Shown: piece by piece, positions 14,550 through 22,038 of the stretch
Position numbering within the stretch: position 1 is the stretch's first letter
Layout of the letters: each line of letters starts with the position of its first letter
The notes under the pieces: generated by a model
The model's database searches: none
Told to the model about the DNA's origin: nothing
The model's input: only the letters and a program-made list of their open reading frames with translations
Program-made: the position numbers and the translations under genes
Assembly (NCBI GenBank): GCA_964595575.1
Contig: CAZQRA010000002.1
Span: forward strand, 1-64,000
Source of the DNA: PALSA-612 sp964595575
Lineage (GTDB): Bacteria > Actinomycetota > Thermoleophilia > Gaiellales > Gaiellaceae
Direction: 5' to 3'
DNA length: 64,000 nt

Positions 14550-15682
14550 CGCAGGATCGCGCCGATTCCCCCCACGGGCTCCAGGTCCCGCCCGGCGGTG
14601 ACGAGGGCGGCGCCGCCGTGGGCCAAGGTCTGGTGGACGACCAGATCGATCCCGTCCACGTGCTCCTCGAGCTCCGTGCCGTCGAGCGGACACTTGCCCC
14701 CGTCGAGCTGGAGGCGCCCGCAGGCCGGACAACGGAACGCAGGACGGTTGGCCCGCTCCTCGTAGAGGAGGGTCTCCACCCTGCCGTCGGAGACGGCCTC
14801 CAGGGTCTCCGCCCAGCCCGAGGCAGCCCGGCCTCCAGTGGCTGCCTCCTCCCGCCACCGGGCTAGGGTCGAGCGCTCTCGCTCCGCCCGCCAGGCCTCG
14901 AGGACGGGGGCTGCCAGAGCCAGGAGCTCGGCCGGGCCGGCGTGAGCCTCGGCCTGGGTCCACCCCACCACCGCCGCCCGAGCATCGTTGCGGAGGAGCC
15001 CGGCCAGCTCCGCCCGCACTTCCTCGGCGGCGACGATGACGACCGGCTGGGGCCCCAGGCGCCGCAGCTGGCGGTCGATCTCCTCGGCCACGGCCCGCAG
15101 GTGGTTGTGGGCGAGGTTGTCCACGTGGCGCTGGAAGTTGGCCTGCGACCAGCCTCCCTGGTCGTGACGGCGGGGCTGCTCCTCGAAGCGGTCGGCGACA
15201 GCGACCAGTCTCCCACCCTGGAGGCGGTAGATATCGCCGCGCTCCCGCCCCACGTGAACGACGAGAGCCCCCTCCCCAGCCCCCACGAGCCGGACGAGCG
15301 GACTGAGGTAGAGGTCACGCCGCACCGCCACCGCGTCGGGCACGGCCCCGGTCAAGGGCAGGGGTCGCCAGAGGTTGTCGAGAGAGGCGGCGAACACGGC
15401 GTAGCCCTGCGCCCCGTCTCGGTCGAGGTCGAGCTCGAGGAAGCGGCGAATGCGGTCGAGATCGGCCCGCAAGGCGAGGCGCTGCTCGTGGGTCAGGTCG
15501 GCCACGCCCGCGTCGGCGCGCTTGGCGGCCTCGTCGAGCAGGGAACGGGCCCGGGCCTCTGCCGCCGCCGGCGTCGGCGTCACGCTCGGGTCCAGGTTGA
15601 GGTACAGGCTGATGGCGCAACCGTTCTCGGCCCGAAAGGCCGCAAGCTCGCGAAGTCCTTCCCAGGTCAGGCGCATGCCCAC
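14543..15682 (-). CDS. Bacterial eRF1-like (Vms1/baeRF family) protein
   Basis: 379 residues laid out like archaeal/eukaryal release factor eRF1 domains 2 and 3. The GGQ-equivalent loop reads RRHDQGGWSQANFQRH at about 171-186, with GGW at 176-178 and Gln180. The domain 3-like C-terminus holds a Zn ribbon (CPACGRLQLDGGKCPLDG) and ends HGGAALVTAGRDLEPVGGIG. Vms1-type relatives release peptides from stalled ribosomes by cleaving the tRNA CCA end. The bacterial members are little studied, so release of stalled chains is an inference. GTG 15682 or ATG 15676 starts the gene. Confidence 0.78.
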   Translation of the reverse strand: MGMRLTWEGLRELAAFRAENGCAISLYLNLDPSVTPTPAAAEARARSLLDEAAKRADAGVADLTHEQRLALRADLDRIRRFLELDLDRDGAQGYAVFAASLDNLWRPLPLTGAVPDAVAVRRDLYLSPLVRLVGAGEGALVVHVGRERGDIYRLQGGRLVAVADRFEEQPRRHDQGGWSQANFQRHVDNLAHNHLRAVAEEIDRQLRRLGPQPVVIVAAEEVRAELAGLLRNDARAAVVGWTQAEAHAGPAELLALAAPVLEAWRAERERSTLARWREEAATGGRAASGWAETLEAVSDGRVETLLYEERANRPAFRCPACGRLQLDGGKCPLDGTELEEHVDGIDLVVHQTLAHGGAALVTAGRDLEPVGGIGAILRY

Positions 15683-15746
15683 GTCAGGTCTCTCCCTCGG
15701 CCAAGCCGGGGGATTCTACGCAGACTGTACCCATACACTGGCCGGG

Positions 15747-16265
15747 GTGGTGATCTTCACGGTCGGCCATGGCGCTCGGGCGATCGAGGAGCTGCAGGCC
15801 GTGCTGGTCGCAGCCGGGGCGAGGACGGTCGTCGACGTGCGGCGCTTCCCCGGCTCCCGGCGCCACCCCCAGTTCGGCCGCGAGCGGCTGGCCGAGGCGT
15901 TGGCTCAGGTGGGAGTCGACTACCGCCACGAGGTCGAGCTGGGCGGCTACCGTCAGGGGGAGCCGGGCGCCGAGCGCTACCCCTGCCTCGCCACCCCCGG
16001 CTTCCGAAGCTACGTGGCCCGCATGGGCCGACCCGAATGGCAGGCCGCCCTGGGACGAGCCCTGGCGCAGCCGGCTCCCTGCTTCCTCTGCGCGGAGATC
16101 CTGTGGCAGCGCTGCCATCGGCGCTTCATCGCTGAGCTTCTGTGCGCCCGGGGATACCAGGTCGTGCACCTCATCGGGCCGGGCCGCAGGGAGCTGCACC
16201 GGCCGCTCGAGGAGGCCGAGTACCGGCAGGGACGGCTCTACCTCTGCGGCCGGCTCGTGGCCTGA
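15747..16265 (+). CDS. DUF488 family protein
   Basis: 172 residues from GTG 15747 (VVIFTVGHG). The family motifs are clear: IFTVGHGARAIEEL, VDVRRFPGSRRHPQF, YRHEVELGGYR, and CAEILWQRCHRRFIAELL, with two Cys in the C-A-E and R-C-H-R context. DUF488 proteins are widespread and of unknown biochemical role. It is divergent from the eRF1-like gene, with a 64 bp spacer, and precedes trxB by about 100 bp. Confidence 0.88.
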   Translation: MVIFTVGHGARAIEELQAVLVAAGARTVVDVRRFPGSRRHPQFGRERLAEALAQVGVDYRHEVELGGYRQGEPGAERYPCLATPGFRSYVARMGRPEWQAALGRALAQPAPCFLCAEILWQRCHRRFIAELLCARGYQVVHLIGPGRRELHRPLEEAEYRQGRLYLCGRLVA

Positions 16266-16367
16266 GGGCGAAGGCGGGGACGTTTCCAGGCGGAAAGATC
16301 GTTCTCCGTCGAGAGCCTGCAGTAGATTCGACGGGGCAGGATCCTCTGCCCTATCGTGGGAGGAACG

Positions 16368-17357
16368 GTGACCGACACGGAGACAGACGTGCACAAGCTC
16401 ATCATCATCGGCGGCGGGCCGGCCGGCTACGCAGCCGCCATCTACGCCGCCCGTGCCAACCTCCGGCCGCTCGTGATCGAGGGCATCCAGTGGGGCGGCC
16501 AGCTCATGATCACGAGCGAGGTGGAGAACTACCCCGGCTTTCCCGAGGGCATCCTGGGGCCGGTGCTCATGCAGAGCTTCCGCGACCAGGCCGCGCGGTT
16601 CGGGGCGGAGCTTCTCGCCGACGACGTTACCCGAGTCGACTTCTCGGGGCGACCGTTCCGGGTGTACGTGGGTGACCGCGAGTACCGCGCCGAGGCGGTG
16701 ATCGTGGCCACGGGAGCCAGCGCCCGCCAGCTCGGCCTGGAGTCCGAGCGCTCCCTCCAAGGCCGCGGCGTCTCCTACTGCGCCGTCTGCGACGCCGCCT
16801 TCTTCCGCGACAAGGAGGTGGTGGTGGTGGGCGGCGGCGACTCGGCCATGGAGGAGGCCCTGTTCTTGACCAAGTTCGCCACCGTCGTGACCGTCGTCCA
16901 CCGTCGCCAAGAGCTCCGGGCCTCCCCCATCATGGTCGACCGGGCCAGGGCCAACGCCAAGATCCGCTGGGTCCTGAACGCGGTCGTGGACGAGGTGCTC
17001 GGGGTCGAGCAAGGACACGTGACCGGGGTCAGGCTGCGGGACGTGCGAACGGGAGAGACGCGGGAGCTGCGGGCGGACGGGCTGTTCGTGGCCATCGGCC
17101 ACGATCCCAACACCTCCCTCTTCCTGGACTGGCTGGATCACGACGAGGACGGGTACCTCGTGACCAAGCCCCGCTCCACGGAGACGAACATCCCAGGGGT
17201 GTTCGCCGCCGGGGACGTGCAGGACCGCGTCTACCGGCAAGCGGTCACCGCCGCCGGCTCGGGCTGTATGGCCGCGCTCGATGCCGAGCGCTTCCTCTCC
17301 GCCCTCGAGCACGCCTCCCGGAAGCCGAGCGCAGACGCCCGGGCCGCCCGGGTCTAG
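16368..17357 (+). CDS. trxB: Thioredoxin-disulfide reductase
   Basis: FAD/NADPH flavoenzyme that keeps thioredoxin reduced. From GTG 16368 (ribosome site GGGAGG, better than the GTG at 16356 that lies inside it) it has 329 residues. It shows FAD GGGPAG near residue 15, the redox pair in SYCAVCD (Cys138, Cys141), the NADPH-binding VVGGGDSAMEEALFL, and the C-terminal FAD motif VFAAGDVQD. The active site is C-A-x-C as in standard low-molecular-weight TrxB, with ordinary Cys codons and not selenocysteine. No trxA is adjacent. Confidence 0.95.
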   Translation: MTDTETDVHKLIIIGGGPAGYAAAIYAARANLRPLVIEGIQWGGQLMITSEVENYPGFPEGILGPVLMQSFRDQAARFGAELLADDVTRVDFSGRPFRVYVGDREYRAEAVIVATGASARQLGLESERSLQGRGVSYCAVCDAAFFRDKEVVVVGGGDSAMEEALFLTKFATVVTVVHRRQELRASPIMVDRARANAKIRWVLNAVVDEVLGVEQGHVTGVRLRDVRTGETRELRADGLFVAIGHDPNTSLFLDWLDHDEDGYLVTKPRSTETNIPGVFAAGDVQDRVYRQAVTAAGSGCMAALDAERFLSALEHASRKPSADARAARV

Positions 17358-17459
17358 CCCCGCAAGCCCGCCCCCTTTCACGGGGAGCGAGCATAGGCGG
17401 GGAAGCGGACGGAGGCCGGAGCGGCGGGGCCCAGCCCGCGGAGGCTACCATCGCCGGTC

Positions 17460-17909
17460 GTGCCCTACTTCCTCTGCCCCAACTGCAAGGAGCGCTCGAT
17501 CGACCTCGATCGGCGAGAGAGCCTCCTCGACACCCAGGCGGTGGGCTGTCGGAGCTGCGGCTTTGGCTTTCTGTTCGAGCTCCTGGAGGACTACTACCCC
17601 CCGCCCGCGGCCGGGTGCGTCGTGTGCGATGCCCAGGGGCGCGTAATCGCCGCCGGCCGCGGGGTCTTCGAGCTGACGGGCTACCGGGAGGGGGACCTCC
17701 TGGGCCGGCCGGTGGCGGAGGCCCTCCGCCTCTCCGGCCTCGACGCCGCCCGAAACCCGATCGCGCTGGCGCTGGAGTGGGGAGTGCGACGCCTGGGGGA
17801 GAAGCTGGAGCTGGTCACCGCCGCCGGCCTGCGCAAGCCGGTGCTGGTGGATGTGTTTCCGGCCTACGACGAGGACGGCGGGCTCATGCTCGCCCTCTCT
17901 CCTCGCTGA
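17460..17909 (+). CDS. Zinc-ribbon plus PAS-domain protein
   Basis: 149 residues from GTG 17460. The first 35 residues hold a two-knuckle Zn ribbon (FLCPNCKERS ... GCRSCGFGF). A PAS fold follows, from about residue 45 (GCVVCDAQGRVIAAGRGVFELTGY and LLGRPVAEAL). No kinase, cyclase or DNA-binding output domain is attached, so it may act by protein contact or be a small-molecule sensor. I recall similar proteins in related actinobacteria but no function. Its end overlaps the convergent nth gene by 46 bp. Confidence 0.75.
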   Translation: MPYFLCPNCKERSIDLDRRESLLDTQAVGCRSCGFGFLFELLEDYYPPPAAGCVVCDAQGRVIAAGRGVFELTGYREGDLLGRPVAEALRLSGLDAARNPIALALEWGVRRLGEKLELVTAAGLRKPVLVDVFPAYDEDGGLMLALSPR

Positions 17910-18616
17910 TCGCTCCCGACGGGCGAGGCCCCCGGCGAGCCCCCCTGCCCCAGGCGACAGGCGGGGCAGAGGTCGCAGAGCACGCAGCGCTCGCAGCGAG
18001 GTCGACGGGCGAGGCAGACCCGACGTCCGTGCCAGATGAGGAGATGGGGGAAGACTCCCCACTCCCGACGAGGAACGATGCGGGCGAGGTCGCGCTCGAT
18101 CTTGACCGGATCGTCCTCGCGGGTCAGCCCTAGCCTCTGGGCAAGCCGCCGGACGTGGGTGTCCACCACGATTCCCTGGGGCTCTCCCAGCTCGGCGGCC
18201 ACGACGTTGGCGGTCTTGCGGGCCACGCCCGGCAGGCGCACGAGGTCCTCGACCCTCCTCGGCACCTGGCCTGCGAACTCCTCGACGAGCATGCGCATGG
18301 TGCCCCGGAGCGCCTTTGCCTTCTGGCGGTAGAAGCCGGTGGCATAGACGTCCCGCTCGAGCTCCTCGAGGGGAACGGCCAGGTAGTCGTACGGACTGCG
18401 GTACTTTCGGAACAGCCGCTCGGTGACGCGGTTGACGTTGGCGTCGGTCGTTCGCGCGGAGAGCATGACCGCCACCAGCAGCTCGAGGTCGGAGCGGGAG
18501 CGAAGGGCGATGCGGGCGTCGGGGTGCTCGCGCTTGAGCCGCTCGATGATCTCGCCGATCCGCCGGCGCTTGGGGCCGACCCGTCGGCGGGCCTCGACGA
18601 CGTAGCTTCGTGCCAC
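17864..18616 (-). CDS. nth: Endonuclease III (DNA glycosylase/AP lyase)
   Basis: 250 residues. Base-excision repair of oxidised pyrimidines. The helix-hairpin-helix with catalytic Lys and Asp reads LVRLPGVARKTANVVAAELG and GIVVDTHVRRLAQRLG. A 4Fe-4S loop with C-x6-C-x2-C-x5-C spacing ends the enzyme (CLARRPRC, C, C), followed by about 30 extra residues. GTG 18616 overlaps the addA stop by one base (TAGTG), so nth is translated right after the AddAB nuclease genes and forms a DNA-repair operon with them. Confidence 0.95.
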   Translation of the reverse strand: MARSYVVEARRRVGPKRRRIGEIIERLKREHPDARIALRSRSDLELLVAVMLSARTTDANVNRVTERLFRKYRSPYDYLAVPLEELERDVYATGFYRQKAKALRGTMRMLVEEFAGQVPRRVEDLVRLPGVARKTANVVAAELGEPQGIVVDTHVRRLAQRLGLTREDDPVKIERDLARIVPRREWGVFPHLLIWHGRRVCLARRPRCERCVLCDLCPACRLGQGGSPGASPVGSDQRGERASMSPPSSS

Positions 18617-21600
18617 TAGCCGACGGCGAGGCGGGGTCCGGCGCAGACGACGTCCAAGGCAGGACAGCCGGAGCAGGCCATGGGGCTCGGTCGCGGAGGG
18701 AAGCGCCCCGCGCGGATGCGGGCGATCTCGGCCGAGAGCTCTCCCTCCAGGCGGGCAAGATCGGCCTGGAGGAAGGAGGCAGACACCGTGTCCTCGGGCC
18801 GCTCCAGGAACTGGTAGACGACCTCGACCTCCTTCGCCCCTCCCCGCAGACAGGCGAGGGCGTACACGAGCCGCTGGATCCGGTACTCCCCCTCCACGAC
18901 GGCGGCGGGGGGCGCTCCGTCCAAGGCGCCGGTCTTGAAGTCGACGACGAGCGCCCTGTCCCCTGCCACGTGGAGCACGTCGAGGCGCCCGTGGAGGAGG
19001 ACGCCGTCGTGCTCGAAGGCGAAGGGCTGCTCGGAGGCGACGCCGGGGAGGGAGGCGAGGCGGGCGGCAAGCGAGGAGGAGCAGAAGGCGGCGACGAGCG
19101 CTTCCACCCGCTCGATGTCCTCTTCCCTCGCCTGAGGGTAGCGGGAGCGAGCGAGACCCTCGAGCTCGGCCCGGGAAGGCGGCGCGGGAGAGCCGAGGTC
19201 GAGGCGCTCCAAGACCGCGTGGACCAGCTCCCCGATCTCGACGGCGGCAAGCTCGCCCTCTCCCCCTCCCCCGCCCTCGGCGTCGAGCGCCCGCATCCCC
19301 GCCACCCGCTCGGCGAAGTACCGGTAGGGGCAGCGGGCGAACAGGGCGAGGGCGCTGTAGGACAGCCGCCGAGGATCGTGGAGGGCAGGGGTCGGCGGCG
19401 GCGGGGGAGGCGAGAGCAGGGGCGCCTCGGGGGTCCTGGCCGGCTCCCCTGCGGCGGGGAAGAGCTCGAGCTGCACGGGCCGGGCCGGCTCCATGGCGGC
19501 CGTGTCGTCTCCGCCCCCGTGCTCCGCTCCTTCCTCCTCTCCTCGCGCCAGGTCCTCGGGCCGAGGCCGACGCACCCTCAGGGAGAGGCGAGCCTCGCCC
19601 CGCACGATCTCGACCGGCTCGTCCCCCACCTCCTCCAGGGAGACCCCGCCCAGCCGGTCGAGCACCCACCCGATGGGCGTGCGGGCGTCCGCGCGCCGCG
19701 TGCGGTCGAGGGACCCGGAGACGATCAGGCGGTCCATGGCCCGGGTCATGGCCACGTAGTACAGCCTCCGCCGCTCTGCCTCCCAGGCTTCCTCTTCCGC
19801 CTTGCGCAGGTCCTCGTAGCCGAAGGCGCCGCGGCGCCTCCCCGTGGCGGGGTCGACCACCTTGAGCGCGAACCGTCCGTCAGGCAGGCACAGGATGTCC
19901 TCCCCCCGGCCCCAGGGACGGTCGCGGCCGGCGTCGCACACCACCACCACCTTGAACTCCAGGCCCTTGGCGGCGTGGATGGTGAGCAGGCGCACAGCTT
20001 CGGCACCCTCCTCCTCGGCCAGGGCCTCAGCTTCCGGAGAGCCGGCGGCGTCCTGGTCGCGGAGGAAGCGGACGAACCCCTCGATGTCCCGACCGCGCAG
20101 CTCCTCGTAGGAGCGGGCCAGGCGACCCAGCTTGCGGATGTTGGCGTAGCGCCGGCGGCCGTCCCACCGGCACAGCACCGCCAGGTCGTAGTCGTGCTCG
20201 CAGACGATCTGCTCGACGAGGCGCTCGAGGGTGAGGGCGTGGGCGGCCGCCGCCAGCCGGTCGTAGCGTTGCCGGAAGGCCCGCAGCAAGCGCGCGTCCT
20301 CCTCCCCCAGGTCCCGGGGCAGCGAGCGCTCCAGGCCGCAGAAGAGGGGCCGCCTTCCGGCCGCTCGGCGGATGAGCACGAGGGCGTCGTTGGAGATGCC
20401 GACGAGGGGCGAGCACAGGACGGTGGCCAGCGCCTCGTCGTCGTAGCGGTTGTGGAGGAGACGAAGGTAGGCGAGGAGGTCGACCACCTGCTGCTGGCCG
20501 AAGTAGCCCCGGCCAGCCGCCCGGTAGGTGGGAAGCCCGCGGGCCCGCAGCTCCTCCTCGAAGACCTCGGCGTCGGTACCGGCGGCGAATAGGAGCACGA
20601 TCTCCCCCGGGCGGGCCTCGCCTCCCTCCACGATCTCCTGCACCCGCTCGGCGACCGCCCGCGCCTCGCCCCGCCGCCAATGGAGCCCGCTTCCCCGGAA
20701 GCTCTCCTTGTCGGCGACGATGAGCTCCACCACCGGCCCCCGAGCGGGATCGGGGAAGCGTCCCGCCGCCTCCAGGGGCTGGAAGCTCTCGCCGAAGTCG
20801 GCCCGAAAGAGCTCGTTGACCACCGCCAGGAGCTCTGGCCGGGATCGGTAGTTCTTGGTCAGGGGCAGGACTTCTCCGCCGCGAGCCCGTCGCTCCTTGA
20901 ACACCTCCACGTCGGCGTGACGGAAGCGGTAGATGGACTGGAACTCGTCGCCGACGAAGAAGAGCTCCTCCACCGCTCCTAGGCCCGGCCCGCCGGCTAC
21001 GAGGTCGATGATCTCACACTGCAGCCGGTTCGTGTCCTGGAACTCGTCCACCATCACCGACCGGAAGCGGAGGCGCTGGCGCTCCCGCACGCCCCGGTCG
21101 CGGCGGAGGAGGTCCCGAGCTCGAAGCTGGAGATCCTCGAAGTCGAGCGCCGACTCGGCGTCCTTGGCCTGCTGGTAGGCGCCGTCGAAGGCCACCAGGA
21201 GCTCCTGGAGGAGGTCTCGGTCGCGAGCGGCGAGCACGTTGAGGGCGGTCTGCTCGAGCGCGGCCCGAGCCTCCTCGAAGGCGGCCAGCCGCTCCTTGCC
21301 CCGCCCCTTGACCGCGAGGTCGGAGAGATCGAGGAGGAGCTCGGCCGGAGGCGTGGGCTCAAGCCGCTCGAGCGCCTGCAGGGCCCGGGCTCGAGCCGCG
21401 TCGGCATCGGGGTCGCCTTCCGCCTCGACCAGGACCAGGCGGGCCACCCGGCGAAGCTCCTCTACTCGCTCCTCCAGGTCGGGAGCCTCCCCCTTCGGGA
21501 GCTCCAGGGGCCTGCCCGCGGCCCGCAACGTCTCGGCCACGCCGGTGACCATCCGCCGCAGCCCCTGGGAGCCGTAGGTGGCGAGCAAGCGGAGACGGTC

Positions 21601-22038
21601 GGGGTCGCCCCCGCTGCAGAACGAGGCGAGAGCCTGGTCGAACGCCTCCGCCTGAAGCACCCGCGCTTGGCTCTCGTCCAGCACCCGGAAGCGGGGATCG
21701 AGCCCGGCGGCCACGGCGTGCGCCCGAAGCAGGCGGAGGCAGAAGCTGTGGATGGTGGAGATCCAGGCGGCGTCCAGATCGCGAGCCAGCTCCGGACGAC
21801 CCATGGCCGAAAGCCGCCGGCGGATGCGGCCCCGGAGCTCGCCGGCAGCCCGCTCGGTGTAGGTGATGACGAGGATCGAGCCCACGTCCACCCCGCGCTC
21901 GACGGCGCGCGCGAACCGCTCCACAAGCACCGTCGTCTTCCCCGTGCCTGCCCCTGCCGACACGAACACGACCCCCTGGGCCTCGATGGCGGCCCGCTGG
22001 TCGGGGTTGGGAAGATGGGTGCCGAGGGCGGTGGTCAC
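18616..22038 (-). CDS. addA: AddA-type helicase/nuclease (UvrD family with PD-(D/E)XK domain)
   Basis: 1140 residues from GTG 22038, which overlaps the addB stop (GTGA). Walker A is SAGAGTGKTT at 28-37; later helicase motifs include VMVDEFQDTN and IHAAKGLEFKVVVV. The C-terminal nuclease shows GRLDVLHVAG and LVVDFKTG. Upstream of it lies RCPYRYF, and at the end ACSGCPALDVVC, a Cys set like the iron-sulfur nucleases. With AddB it resects double-strand breaks for RecA loading. The reading frame is open far upstream, but that part is a shadow of addB in another frame. Confidence 0.92.
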   Translation of the reverse strand: MTTALGTHLPNPDQRAAIEAQGVVFVSAGAGTGKTTVLVERFARAVERGVDVGSILVITYTERAAGELRGRIRRRLSAMGRPELARDLDAAWISTIHSFCLRLLRAHAVAAGLDPRFRVLDESQARVLQAEAFDQALASFCSGGDPDRLRLLATYGSQGLRRMVTGVAETLRAAGRPLELPKGEAPDLEERVEELRRVARLVLVEAEGDPDADAARARALQALERLEPTPPAELLLDLSDLAVKGRGKERLAAFEEARAALEQTALNVLAARDRDLLQELLVAFDGAYQQAKDAESALDFEDLQLRARDLLRRDRGVRERQRLRFRSVMVDEFQDTNRLQCEIIDLVAGGPGLGAVEELFFVGDEFQSIYRFRHADVEVFKERRARGGEVLPLTKNYRSRPELLAVVNELFRADFGESFQPLEAAGRFPDPARGPVVELIVADKESFRGSGLHWRRGEARAVAERVQEIVEGGEARPGEIVLLFAAGTDAEVFEEELRARGLPTYRAAGRGYFGQQQVVDLLAYLRLLHNRYDDEALATVLCSPLVGISNDALVLIRRAAGRRPLFCGLERSLPRDLGEEDARLLRAFRQRYDRLAAAAHALTLERLVEQIVCEHDYDLAVLCRWDGRRRYANIRKLGRLARSYEELRGRDIEGFVRFLRDQDAAGSPEAEALAEEEGAEAVRLLTIHAAKGLEFKVVVVCDAGRDRPWGRGEDILCLPDGRFALKVVDPATGRRRGAFGYEDLRKAEEEAWEAERRRLYYVAMTRAMDRLIVSGSLDRTRRADARTPIGWVLDRLGGVSLEEVGDEPVEIVRGEARLSLRVRRPRPEDLARGEEEGAEHGGGDDTAAMEPARPVQLELFPAAGEPARTPEAPLLSPPPPPPTPALHDPRRLSYSALALFARCPYRYFAERVAGMRALDAEGGGGGEGELAAVEIGELVHAVLERLDLGSPAPPSRAELEGLARSRYPQAREEDIERVEALVAAFCSSSLAARLASLPGVASEQPFAFEHDGVLLHGRLDVLHVAGDRALVVDFKTGALDGAPPAAVVEGEYRIQRLVYALACLRGGAKEVEVVYQFLERPEDTVSASFLQADLARLEGELSAEIARIRAGRFPPRPSPMACSGCPALDVVCAGPRLAVG

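Noticed and set aside
16368..17357. Possible selenocysteine in thioredoxin reductase
   Set aside because: The redox pair is coded by ordinary TGC codons, so trxB gives no independent sign of selenocysteine use.
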